64,000 nt of DNA from Mediannikoviicoccus vaginalis (GTDB lineage: Bacteria > Bacillota > Clostridia > Tissierellales > Peptoniphilaceae). Location of the stretch: assembly GCF_928097925.1 (NCBI RefSeq), contig NZ_CAKMRI010000001.1:496001-560000 (forward strand), read 5' to 3'. Shown piece after piece: positions 50,804 to 59,619 of the stretch. Below the pieces are notes generated by a model, which saw nothing but the letters and a program-made list of their open reading frames with translations, was not told the origin of the DNA and searched no databases. How positions within the stretch are numbered: the stretch's first letter is position 1; every line of letters starts with the position of its first letter. The translations under genes and the position numbers were made by a program.

Positions 50804-53373
50804 ATATCATCACTTTCCTTAAATTCCTTAGTAAATTCTTCAAAGTAATTCTTTTCTTTTTCATTTCCAAATCCATACGAAACGTTAACCATCTTTATTA
50901 ATGTGTCAGGAAGTTGGAAGTCGTCTTTATAAGCAAGGAACACCGAAGACCACTCTGGAGTGAATTTGTCCTTGAACTTTCTAAGGCCTTGGAATCCATA
51001 TATTTTATTTCCATACTTGTAAGCAAGTTTTACTGTTTTTTCTTTATTGTTTGAATATAATTTATTTCCCACATTGGAAAGTGGTGCCACTCCCAAGTCA
51101 AATCTATTATATCCTTGTTCCTTCCCCCAGTTTATTATGTTTAGGAACATCATGTCCATAATTCCATCTGGTCCATCTTTTACATGTCGCATAAGATCAA
51201 TGGATATTGTTCCAGTTCCCTTTATAGGAAACATATTTGCAAATGCATATATCCTTTTATCGTCTTCGATTATAAATATTGGCGCCTTTTGTAGGTATGC
51301 CTTATCAAAATATCCAATTGAAAACTGCATTTCTCTTCTCTTACCCAACCATTCATCGGAAATATCTTTTAACTTTTCTAAGAATTCATCTGTAAATGGA
51401 GGTTCAACAACTGTAAATTTCAAGTTTAAAGTTTCCATGGAGTTTAGTGTTCTTCTAAGTATTTTAAACTTCTTTCCCGCCATGGAAAATGTTTCAAGGT
51501 TAACCTGTGCATCTTCGCCCATTTTTAATAGTGAAAATCCTTGATTAATAAAGTTTTCTAAATACTTTCCTGTTATTTGGAAGAAAACTACATCCATTTT
51601 GTTTCTTGATGCCATATAGATAAGTTCATCAAAGGCTTCATCAAAGTCCTCTTCCGCACCCGCTGGGTCCCCCAGCACAAATATTTTATCCTTATATGGT
51701 CGATAGATAAATAAAACTGTATTTTTGCTATTGATAAACATGTTCTTGTCTCTTAAATAAAAAGAGTGGGTGTTTGAAACATATGGATAGTTTTCAAAAA
51801 ATCCTTCAAACCTCTCTATGTCATCTGCAGTAACTTGTTCAAACTCCATGTACTTTCTTTCCACGCCAAGTATTATGGCACAAATTGAAATTGCAATAAT
51901 CGGTGGAAATAGTACATGTATCAAATTATTCTTTATAAAATGTAGGCTAAACTTGTCCATTCCATAGAAGAAATTCACATTGTTTTTAGCATTGTAAACT
52001 ATTATTCCCACAATAAATGCACAAATTATAAAGGCAGATGCTTTTATAAATTTTCTTATGGAAATTCTCTCTGAAAGTCCATCAAAGTAATCTCTATTAA
52101 TATATAGTCCAATAATTAAAACCAAACAAATTGCCGTTTCCAAATATCCCTTATCCATCTTGTAATATAGTATGGATATCATAATTAGAAGAAATATTAC
52201 AAGTCTGTGGGCTACTTTAACTCTATTTTTTATTCCTGTAGATAGGGCCATAAGTAATAGTCCACATATTAGTGTAAATCTTCTATTGAGAAGAAGTAGG
52301 TAGTTTGGAAATAGTTTTGACATAAATTTAAACTTAACAAATAGCTGAGGCACTACCATGGATGCAACAATTAATCCACCTGTTGCTAACACCGAATAAG
52401 ACAAAACCGTACTAATTGCATTTTGTTTTTTTATACTTGCCTTGTCTACCTCGCCCCTTGTTGAAAATACAAGTAATAATAGCCCAACTATCCAAGGTAC
52501 TATGGTGTAGCAAATTCTACAAATTAGTAATGACAGTACTATTTTTGGTGTACTATAGCCCATTAAATTAAATACAAATACACAACAGGCTTCGAATGAT
52601 CCAAGTCCTCCTGGAATCATAGAAATAATCCCAACGATGGTAGCAATTACATATACTGTGCATGCCGTTAGGATTGAAATGTCACTTTCGTAATACCTTA
52701 TTGTAAATGCAAAGAAAAGCGCCGCTAAAAACCACTCAAAAGTAGATTGTAGTGATATGTATAGCCTAAGTTTTCTCTGTGCCCTTATGAAAATAGAACC
52801 TTCGTCCTTAACATATTTTTCAACGGGAAACTTATCTATAAATATAAATGCAATTACCATTAAAAACATCATTACAAGAAGGGGGACAAGCTTATACTCT
52901 CCTCTTTGAACAAGCCCAATGGCTGATGGTAGTCCCAGTGAAAACAGTCCTATCATATCGGAGAAGATGACTATAAATAGAATTCTATTTACAATCTTCT
53001 TGTCCACTTTGTATTTGTCATACATTAGCTCTCTAATGGTTAAACCAGCAACTCCACCAAAACCTATAAAGTTATTAAAAGATTGTGATATCCAACCTAT
53101 GGTGAATACATCTTTAAATGGAATTTCCATCTTATAATACTTTGCAAGTAAAAAGTCATATATGGTTGCAAAAGAAAAAGTTACTAGACCTAGGATTACA
53201 AAAAAGATTTTTGCCCTAACGTCCGTATCCTTTATTAATTCCTTTATCTCTCCCACATTGATTCCCTTAATCTCTTTACGAATTATTATAGTAGTTAAAA
53301 TTATGATAAATAGGACCAAAAAAGTCCTTATGTAATTTTTATATTTCTTGTAAAAGTCTTTTAATTTAGTCAT
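50800..53373 (-). CDS. mprF: Phosphatidylglycerol lysyltransferase/flippase MprF
   Basis: An 857-aa membrane protein. Residues 1-510 form the flippase with about fourteen helices, including GFGGVAGLTIRELMY near 98 and SMIPGGLGSFEACCVF near 250, typical for MprF. Residues 520-857 are the cytosolic aminoacyl-tRNA-dependent transferase (DUF2156): LGDPAGAEEDFDEAFDEL, DEWLGKRREMQFSIGYFD, TGTISIDLMRHVKDGP and RFDLGVAPLSNVG. It adds lysine (or alanine) to phosphatidylglycerol and moves the lipid outward, lowering surface charge against cationic peptides. Full length. Heads a two-gene operon. Confidence 0.95.
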   Translation of the reverse strand: MTKLKDFYKKYKNYIRTFLVLFIIILTTIIIRKEIKGINVGEIKELIKDTDVRAKIFFVILGLVTFSFATIYDFLLAKYYKMEIPFKDVFTIGWISQSFNNFIGFGGVAGLTIRELMYDKYKVDKKIVNRILFIVIFSDMIGLFSLGLPSAIGLVQRGEYKLVPLLVMMFLMVIAFIFIDKFPVEKYVKDEGSIFIRAQRKLRLYISLQSTFEWFLAALFFAFTIRYYESDISILTACTVYVIATIVGIISMIPGGLGSFEACCVFVFNLMGYSTPKIVLSLLICRICYTIVPWIVGLLLLVFSTRGEVDKASIKKQNAISTVLSYSVLATGGLIVASMVVPQLFVKFKFMSKLFPNYLLLLNRRFTLICGLLLMALSTGIKNRVKVAHRLVIFLLIMISILYYKMDKGYLETAICLVLIIGLYINRDYFDGLSERISIRKFIKASAFIICAFIVGIIVYNAKNNVNFFYGMDKFSLHFIKNNLIHVLFPPIIAISICAIILGVERKYMEFEQVTADDIERFEGFFENYPYVSNTHSFYLRDKNMFINSKNTVLFIYRPYKDKIFVLGDPAGAEEDFDEAFDELIYMASRNKMDVVFFQITGKYLENFINQGFSLLKMGEDAQVNLETFSMAGKKFKILRRTLNSMETLNLKFTVVEPPFTDEFLEKLKDISDEWLGKRREMQFSIGYFDKAYLQKAPIFIIEDDKRIYAFANMFPIKGTGTISIDLMRHVKDGPDGIMDMMFLNIINWGKEQGYNRFDLGVAPLSNVGNKLYSNNKEKTVKLAYKYGNKIYGFQGLRKFKDKFTPEWSSVFLAYKDDFQLPDTLIKMVNVSYGFGNEKEKNYFEEFTKEFKESDDI

Positions 53374-53461
53374 ACTTCCTCCTCACTATTTATATAATAA
53401 CACAGTTACTGTATATAAAAGTGTGGAATTTGCAATCGTAAGAATATTGTAAGAATTAAAA

Positions 53462-53501
53462 AGAAAATGGATTTGAAACTCGCAATGCAAATTTCAAACC
53501 C
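53462..53501 (-). terminator. Terminator of the second oppA
   Basis: On the minus strand GGGTTTGAAA and TTTCAAATCC form a 10-bp stem around a 13-nt loop, followed by ATTTTCTTTTT. Confidence 0.8.
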
Positions 53502-53536
53502 ATTCCTTTTCTTATCTATACTCTTTTATTTTCTTA

Positions 53537-55240
53537 TTACTTTCTTGCAGATGTGTCAATTGTCTTGAATCCTGTTGTAGTAAATTCGTTAAATGACATA
53601 CCCTTTACAAAGTCATAGTAGAATTGGATTGATCCACCATGAGTTAGTGGGATTATAACTGTTTCATCAGCAAGGATTTGTTCTGCTTCTTCGTAGTTCT
53701 TTAAAGCTTCTTTAGAGTCAGTTGCCTTAATAGCATTTCTGATTAATTCATCATACTTGTCGCTCTTCCAGTATGTGTTAACTGCGTTTGCAGTTGACAT
53801 GAATAGAGTAAGCATAGCTGATGGATCGTTGTAGTCAGCTGTCCAGCCAAGGTATGCTAATTGGTAGTCACCTTTTTGTACTCTACCTGAAAGAATTGGC
53901 CATTCCATAGTTTCTAGTTGGATATTTGTTCCTAGTTTTGAGTTAACTGATTGTTGAATAAATTCACTGATTTGTTTAGTTATAGGCGCATTTGTATAGA
54001 TTAATGTGATTTCAGCCTTTGCAGGGTCTTCGTCTTTACCAAGTTCTTTAAGACCTTCTACAAATAGAGCCTTTAAGTCTTTGTTGTCTTCTCTTAACTT
54101 AGCATAAACATCCCCAGCGTCTTTTCTGAAGTCTGTTCCGTCAAGTTCCATACCGCCTGGTACCCAACCAGTAGCTGGTTTTTGAACTCCCTTAGATACT
54201 AAGTCTGCTAGTCCTTCTTTATCTATTGCAAGTGAAAAAGCTAAACGTATTTTATCATTCTTTAAGAATTCATCATTATGATTAACTGCTAAATAACCTA
54301 CTGAAGGTATAGCAACGTCTTTGTTTTTAACTTCGTCCATTCCTTTGAACTTATCTACCCATTCAGGTAATGCTGTTCTAACTGCGTCAACTTCACCAAC
54401 AGAGAATGAGTTCATTACTGTGTTTGTATCACTCATAATTGGAAGGTTTACAGTTTCAACATGAACATTTTCCTTATCCCAGTAGTCGTCGTTTTTAACT
54501 AGAGTAACTCTAGAGTTGTGAGTCCATTCTGAAACTTTGAAAGGTCCACAAGATAATACTGTGTCAGCTTCTGCACCATATTTGTCTCCGTATTTTTCAA
54601 CTAAATCTTGTCTACAAGGTAACATTACTCTGAAAGGTACAAGAGTTGGGAAATAAGTTGCAGGGTTTTCCAAAGTTACTTCAAGAGTTAAATCGTCTAT
54701 AGCTTTAACTCCAAGTTCGTCCATATTAACTTCGCCTTCTGCTCCATTAAGTTTAGCAAAGTTCTTAATAGGATCTAATAGGAATGCCATTTCTGAACCT
54801 GTAGCAGGATCAACTGCACGTTTTATACCATATTCAAAGTCCTTAGCTGTAAGTGGTTCGCCATCTTCCCATTTCATTCCTTCTCTTAAGTGGAAAGTAT
54901 ATACTAAACCGTCATCTGATACTTCATACTTTTCTGCTGCTGCAGGTAGTATTTCGTTTGTACCATCTTCTTTTTCTCCCATTCTAAGTAATGGTTCGTT
55001 AATGTTGTTTACAATTTTGTTTCCATAGATATCTGATCCTCTTTGAGCATCAAGAGTGTTTGGTTCGTTGTCTAGAAGGTGGTTAAAATATGTTCCTTCT
55101 GTTGAACCTCCGTTATCAGCTACTTTTCCACCTGTTGAATCAACATTACCAGTGCTTCCTGTGTCTCCAGACTTACATGCTGTTATAAATAACATTGAAC
55201 ATGCAAGAACTAAAGCCAGAATTTTTTTCTTACTTTTCAT
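53537..55240 (-). CDS. oppA: Oligopeptide-binding lipoprotein OppA, second copy
   Basis: A 567-aa solute-binding lipoprotein (SBP_bac_5). Signal peptide with lipobox ITAC (LVLACSMLFITAC), a Gly/Ser/Asp-rich linker, then EPNTLDAQRGSDIYGNKIV and LREGMKWEDGEPLTAKDFEY, the OppA family signature. DYQLAYLGWTADYNDPSAML near 440 belongs to the peptide-binding pocket. It is very similar along its full length to the first oppA at 59620-61305. It stands after oppF behind a terminator and its own promoter, so it can be expressed separately from the transporter genes. Confidence 0.95.
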   Translation of the reverse strand: MKSKKKILALVLACSMLFITACKSGDTGSTGNVDSTGGKVADNGGSTEGTYFNHLLDNEPNTLDAQRGSDIYGNKIVNNINEPLLRMGEKEDGTNEILPAAAEKYEVSDDGLVYTFHLREGMKWEDGEPLTAKDFEYGIKRAVDPATGSEMAFLLDPIKNFAKLNGAEGEVNMDELGVKAIDDLTLEVTLENPATYFPTLVPFRVMLPCRQDLVEKYGDKYGAEADTVLSCGPFKVSEWTHNSRVTLVKNDDYWDKENVHVETVNLPIMSDTNTVMNSFSVGEVDAVRTALPEWVDKFKGMDEVKNKDVAIPSVGYLAVNHNDEFLKNDKIRLAFSLAIDKEGLADLVSKGVQKPATGWVPGGMELDGTDFRKDAGDVYAKLREDNKDLKALFVEGLKELGKDEDPAKAEITLIYTNAPITKQISEFIQQSVNSKLGTNIQLETMEWPILSGRVQKGDYQLAYLGWTADYNDPSAMLTLFMSTANAVNTYWKSDKYDELIRNAIKATDSKEALKNYEEAEQILADETVIIPLTHGGSIQFYYDFVKGMSFNEFTTTGFKTIDTSARK

Positions 55241-55280
55241 TATAATTCCTCCTATGAATAATATGTAGTGAATTAGTTTT

Positions 55281-55323
55281 GAAATCGTTTTTCATTTAAG
55301 AATAGTTTTGCAAAAACGATTTC
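55281..55323 (-). repeat. 12-bp inverted repeat in the leader of the second oppA
   Basis: GAAATCGTTTTT (55281-55292) and AAAAACGATTTC (55312-55323) are perfect complements with a 19-nt loop. They lie between the -10 box and the start codon, so they fold in the mRNA or form an operator. Confidence 0.75.
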
Positions 55324-55356
55324 TTTTAAATAGGAATAGACTATTCACTTAATTAA

Positions 55357-55365
55357 ATTATACCA
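55357..55365 (-). promoter_or_regulatory. Extended -10 promoter of the second oppA
   Basis: On the minus strand TGGTATAAT (TATAAT at 55357-55362). No clear -35. Confidence 0.55.
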
Positions 55366-55449
55366 CATTAGAAATAAAAGAAAAGGATTTTCTAAAAAGT
55401 TTGTCTGATTCAATTTTATAATTATTACAATTGCTCCTTATTATGACAA

Positions 55450-55482
55450 AATAAAAAGCCGTTGAGAAGTCCCCAACAGCTT
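55450..55482 (-). terminator. Terminator after oppF
   Basis: On the minus strand AAGCTGTTG and CAACGGCTT form the stem (one G-U) followed by TTTATTTT. It ends the oppABCDF transcript. Confidence 0.85.
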
Positions 55483-55504
55483 ATTATATTCGCTTTGTAT
55501 ACAA

Positions 55505-56530
55505 TTATTTTTCGGAAAGTTTTTTAATTCCTTCTTCTAAACCATTATTGTATAGATGGCAAGCTACAAAGTGATTATCTCTAAGTTCTTTTAACTCAGG
55601 TCTATTTTCTTTGCAAATATCCATACAATATCTACATCTGGTATTGAACTTACATCCCTTTGGCGCGTTTATTGGAGAAGGAATTTCTCCTTCTAACTTT
55701 ATTCTATCCTTTGACTTAACAGATGGGTCTGGGATAGGAATAGCTGATATAAGTGCCTTTGTGTAAGGATGAAGTGGTGCATAGTATAAATCTTCCTTAG
55801 GTGAAATTTCAACCATTGATCCAAGATACATTACACCGATTCTATCAGATATATGCTTAACCATTGACAAGTCATGTGAAATGAACATGTAGGTTAAGTG
55901 TTTTTCATTTTGTAATTCTATTAATAGGTTAACTACTTGAGCTTGAATACTAACGTCAAGGGCTGATATCGGTTCGTCGCACACAATAAACTCTGGTTCA
56001 ACGGCTAGTGCTCTTGCTATACCGATTCTTTGTCTTTGCCCTCCTGACAATTCATGAGGAAATCTTGCACCGTGCTCAGAGTTAAGTCCTACGGTTTTTA
56101 ATAGTTCAGTAACTCTTGCTTGAATTTCGTCTTCTTTAAGATTCTTAAAGTGTACCCTTAGTCCTTCACCTATAATGTCACCTACTGTCATCTTAGGGTC
56201 AAGGGACGCGTAAGGGTCTTGGAAGATCATTTGAGCTTTTTTCTTAAATTCTCTTTCTTCCTTAGCAGTGAACTTTGTAATGTCCTTGCCACTATATAAT
56301 ATTTGACCATTTGTTGGGTCATATACTTTTATAACGGTTCTACCGCAGGTTGTCTTTCCACATCCTGACTCCCCTACTATACCAAGGGTTTCACCTTTAT
56401 AAATTTTTAGTGATACGTCTTCAACTGCCTTTACTGTTTTTTTATTTCCAATAGGGAAGAACTTGTCTAAGTTTTTTAACTCAATAAGTACTTCTCTATC
56501 TTTATTTTCATTCATTTGTTCTGTATTCAT
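55505..56530 (-). CDS. oppF: Oligopeptide ABC transporter ATPase OppF
   Basis: A 341-aa ATPase. Walker A GESGCGKTTCGR, QMIFQDPYASLDPKMTV, signature ELSGGQRQRIGIARAL, Walker B FIVCDEPISALDVSIQ and the C-terminal oligopeptide-transporter extension with cysteines (KFNTRCRYCMDICKENRPEL) that may bind an iron-sulfur cluster. It follows oppD by 9 nt and forms the heteromeric ATPase pair with it. Confidence 0.96.
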   Translation of the reverse strand: MNTEQMNENKDREVLIELKNLDKFFPIGNKKTVKAVEDVSLKIYKGETLGIVGESGCGKTTCGRTVIKVYDPTNGQILYSGKDITKFTAKEEREFKKKAQMIFQDPYASLDPKMTVGDIIGEGLRVHFKNLKEDEIQARVTELLKTVGLNSEHGARFPHELSGGQRQRIGIARALAVEPEFIVCDEPISALDVSIQAQVVNLLIELQNEKHLTYMFISHDLSMVKHISDRIGVMYLGSMVEISPKEDLYYAPLHPYTKALISAIPIPDPSVKSKDRIKLEGEIPSPINAPKGCKFNTRCRYCMDICKENRPELKELRDNHFVACHLYNNGLEEGIKKLSEK

Positions 56531-56539
56531 TGTTCACCT

Positions 56540-57700
56540 CTAGTATGGTCTTTCTACTTCAGGAGCCAATTCATGATGTAACCAACACTTACTACAATGA
56601 GTTTCAGAATACTCATGAGTTGGAGGTTTTTGTTCTCTACAAATTTCCATTGCATAGTCACATCTTGGTGCAAATGGACATCCAGGTATATCAAGTAATA
56701 AGTCCGGTGGTGTTCCCCCTAAAGCATAAAGAGTTTCTTTGTCTTTAGAGTCCAGTCTTGGTACTGACATTAGTAGTGCCCATGTATATGGATGCTTTGC
56801 GTTTCCAAATATTTCAGTCACAGTACCTGTTTCCATAATCTCTCCAGCATACATTACCTGTATTCTGTCTGCAAAGTCAGCTACAACCCCTAAGTCGTGA
56901 GTTACAAGAACTGTTGCTGTGTTGTTCTTTTCCTTCAACACTCTTAATAAGTCAAGAATTTGTGCTTGAATTGTTACATCAAGTGCTGTAGTAGGTTCGT
57001 CTGCTAAGATTACCTTTGGATTACATGCAAGTGCTATGGCTATCATAACCCTTTGTCTCATTCCACCTGAAAGTTCGTGAGGATATTGTTTAACTCTCTC
57101 TTCAGGATTTGGAATATTAACAAGTTTTAAAAGTCTAATAGTCTCTTTTTTTATTTCGTCACTTGAAAGTTTAGTGTGAAGCTTTAAAGACTCGCCTATT
57201 TGCTTTCCAACTCTCATTGTTGGATTTAGTGAGGTCATAGGGTCTTGGAATATCATAGCCACGTCAGAACCTTGATAATCTTTGATTCTCTTTTTAGACA
57301 TCTCTAATACTTCTTCATCCAAAAACTTTATGGATGATCCTTCTTTTATAACAGCTGATTGCTTTGGAAGGATTTGAAGTATCGCCTTAGATGCAACAGT
57401 CTTTCCAGAACCTGATTCCCCTACTATGGCAAGTGTCTCACCTTCGTGGATGTCAAAGCTAATTCCTCTTACTGCTTTAACTTCACCGGCATATGTGTTG
57501 AATGAAACATGTAGATCTTTAACATCTATTATCTTTCTTCTTTCATGCATCACTTCTTGCTCTTTATTTATAGTGTCTTTAAGTTCACTTTCTGATTCAT
57601 AAGCCATACCAGCTACTCTATCAGTAGTTTCCATTGAATCTTCTTCTAAAATTTCTTCTACTTTTTCTTTATTCTCAATATTTGTATTGTTTTCTGTCAT
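56540..57700 (-). CDS. oppD: Oligopeptide ABC transporter ATPase OppD
   Basis: A 386-aa ATPase with Walker A GESGSGKTVASK, MIFQDPMTSLNPTMRVG, signature ELSGGMRQRVMIAIAL, Walker B VILADEPTTALDVTIQ and the Cys-bearing C-terminus FAPRCDYAMEICREQKPP. Before the usual start (IIDVKDLHVSF) lies an acidic, low-complexity extension of about 57 residues (ENKEKVEEILEEDSMETT is part) not found in most OppD. The ATG at 57700 follows GGTAATC rather than a strong ribosome site, but no better internal start is seen. OppC lies 6 nt upstream. Confidence 0.95.
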   Translation of the reverse strand: MTENNTNIENKEKVEEILEEDSMETTDRVAGMAYESESELKDTINKEQEVMHERRKIIDVKDLHVSFNTYAGEVKAVRGISFDIHEGETLAIVGESGSGKTVASKAILQILPKQSAVIKEGSSIKFLDEEVLEMSKKRIKDYQGSDVAMIFQDPMTSLNPTMRVGKQIGESLKLHTKLSSDEIKKETIRLLKLVNIPNPEERVKQYPHELSGGMRQRVMIAIALACNPKVILADEPTTALDVTIQAQILDLLRVLKEKNNTATVLVTHDLGVVADFADRIQVMYAGEIMETGTVTEIFGNAKHPYTWALLMSVPRLDSKDKETLYALGGTPPDLLLDIPGCPFAPRCDYAMEICREQKPPTHEYSETHCSKCWLHHELAPEVERPY

Positions 57701-57706
57701 GATTAC

Positions 57707-58624
57707 CTACTTTCTAAGGTTTGGATCCAGTGCGTCTCTTAGACCGTCACCTAATAGTGTAAATGAAAGCATTGTCAATGCTATTGTTAGTGCAGGGAAG
57801 AATAATTGATAAGGATAGAATTGGAATTTTTGTTGAGCGGACGCCGCCATAGCTCCCCAAGAAGTTTCTGGAGGGGCAACTCCAAGTCCTAAATAACTCA
57901 AGAATGCTTCACTGAATATATATCCTGGTATATCGAAGGAAATTGAAACCAAGATAACATTTAATGTATTTGGAATTAAATGTCTCAAGATTATATTCTT
58001 GTTTGATACACCAAGTACGTCTGCAGCTAATATAAAGTCTTGTTGTTTTAGTGATAGAATTTGTCCTCTAACAAGTCTTGCAAGTCCACACCATCCTGTT
58101 ATGGTCATGGCAATAATAAGTGTATGAATACCTTGTGAATCCATGGCAAGTCTTACTATGATAACAACAAGAAGATATGGTAATGAGAAAAGAATTTCTA
58201 CGATTCTCATCATTATATTATCCACTCTACCACCAAAGTATGCAGAAACTGCACCATAGATAGAGCCTATTATCGTACTTATGATAGCACCACAGATACC
58301 AATGAAGATGGAAATTCTACCACCTCTCCAAAGTCTTGTGAATACATCTCTTCCTATTTCATCTGTTCCAAACCAAAATTCAGATCCTGGCTTAGTATTA
58401 GGCGCTCCTACAATGTCCTTAAAGTTATACTTAGAAATCATAGGTCCTATAATTACCATTATGGTTAAAAATATTAGTATTATAAATGCAAGCATGGCAG
58501 TTTTATTTTGTTTAAATCTTCTCCATGCATCAGACCAATAGGTTACAACAGGTCTTGCTATAAATTCCGCATCTCCCTGGTCCTTAGGCACTCTTTTAAA
58601 TTTACTTTTATCTATAGTTTCCAT
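57707..58624 (-). CDS. oppC: Oligopeptide ABC transporter permease OppC
   Basis: A 305-aa permease with an N-terminal cytoplasmic segment, first helix near 38-60, then five helices (BPD_transp_1). WFGTDEIGRDVFTRLWRGGR near 83, AADVLGVSNKNIILRHLIPN near 200 (the EAA loop contacting the ATPase) and SYLGLGVAPPETSWGAM near 245 are OppC/DppC landmarks. Pairs with OppB. Confidence 0.96.
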   Translation of the reverse strand: METIDKSKFKRVPKDQGDAEFIARPVVTYWSDAWRRFKQNKTAMLAFIILIFLTIMVIIGPMISKYNFKDIVGAPNTKPGSEFWFGTDEIGRDVFTRLWRGGRISIFIGICGAIISTIIGSIYGAVSAYFGGRVDNIMMRIVEILFSLPYLLVVIIVRLAMDSQGIHTLIIAMTITGWCGLARLVRGQILSLKQQDFILAADVLGVSNKNIILRHLIPNTLNVILVSISFDIPGYIFSEAFLSYLGLGVAPPETSWGAMAASAQQKFQFYPYQLFFPALTIALTMLSFTLLGDGLRDALDPNLRK

Positions 58625-58633
58625 CTTTGCCTC

Positions 58634-59566
58634 CTAGTTATCTACTCTAATTCTTGGATCGGCAACGGTATATAGAATGTCAACTAATAGTTGTGCTACT
58701 AAGAATAATGCAGCATAGAACACAGTTGTACCGATAATCATTGGGTAATCACGAGTTTGGATAGCACTTACAAAGTAGAAACCAAGTCCCGGAATACCAA
58801 ACATTGTTTCAATAATGAATGAACCTGTAAATATACCTACTATTTGTGGTCCTATTATTGTAATAACAGGTAGTATGGCATTTCTAATAACATGCTTAAC
58901 TATAATGTTAAATCTTGAAACACCCTTAGCTTCAGCTGTAAGGATATAGTCTTCATTCAACACTTCAAGAACATTACTTCTCATATATCTTGCATATGTT
59001 GCAATTGAACCAAAGCACATTGCAAGGGACGGTAAAACAGTATATTTGAACATACCTGGTCTAAAGCCGGATGTTGGGAACCATTTCAATTTTACCGCAA
59101 AGTAAAGTTGAAGTAGTGAACCCATTATAAATACCGGGATAGTTACTCCTAGTATAGCGATAACGCTTACTATGTAGTCCGGCCATCTACCCCTGTTTAA
59201 CGCCGCTATTATACCAAGAACTATACCTATGGTTAGCCCTATAAGCATGGCTTGTCCACCAATTCTTCCTGAAACTGGTGCAGTTTCCTTTATAACTGTG
59301 GATACTTCTCTACCTGGATACTTGATTGATGAACCTAAGTCTCCCTTTGTTAATACATTTTTTAAGAAAATTGCATATTGTTCATGGACCGGTTTATCAA
59401 GACCATATTTCTTTTTATAGTTTTCTATGGTTTGTGGTGGTAATGTCTTACCCATTGCAGATAGTGGGTCCCCTTGAATGTTATGCATTAAAAAGAATGT
59501 TACAGTGGTAATTATGAATAAAGTTATTACCATGTATAAAAATCTTTTCCCTATATACTTTAACAT
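58634..59566 (-). CDS. oppB: Oligopeptide ABC transporter permease OppB
   Basis: A 310-aa permease with six helices. Begins MLKYIGKRFLYMVITLFI; QGDPLSAMGKTLPPQ, then AEAKGVSRFNIIVKHVIRNA near 210 (EAA loop) and FIIETMFGIPGLGFYFV near 250 are the family signature. It follows oppA after a 53-nt gap with a stable hairpin, and precedes oppC by 9 nt. Confidence 0.96.
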   Translation of the reverse strand: MLKYIGKRFLYMVITLFIITTVTFFLMHNIQGDPLSAMGKTLPPQTIENYKKKYGLDKPVHEQYAIFLKNVLTKGDLGSSIKYPGREVSTVIKETAPVSGRIGGQAMLIGLTIGIVLGIIAALNRGRWPDYIVSVIAILGVTIPVFIMGSLLQLYFAVKLKWFPTSGFRPGMFKYTVLPSLAMCFGSIATYARYMRSNVLEVLNEDYILTAEAKGVSRFNIIVKHVIRNAILPVITIIGPQIVGIFTGSFIIETMFGIPGLGFYFVSAIQTRDYPMIIGTTVFYAALFLVAQLLVDILYTVADPRIRVDN

Positions 59567-59581
59567 CTTAACCTCCTAAAT

Positions 59582-59601
59582 CAGGTGGCTCTCGCCACCT
59601 G
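59582..59601. other. Intercistronic hairpin between oppA and oppB
   Basis: CAGGTGGC, loop of 4, GCCACCTG: a perfect 8-bp GC-rich stem without a T-run. It may protect the oppA mRNA 3' end or reduce read-through into oppB. Confidence 0.7.
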
Positions 59602-59619
59602 AAATTTATTTTTCTTCAA

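Noticed and set aside
51047-51544. A 165-aa plus-strand open frame
   Set aside because: It lies antisense inside mprF with no supporting signals.
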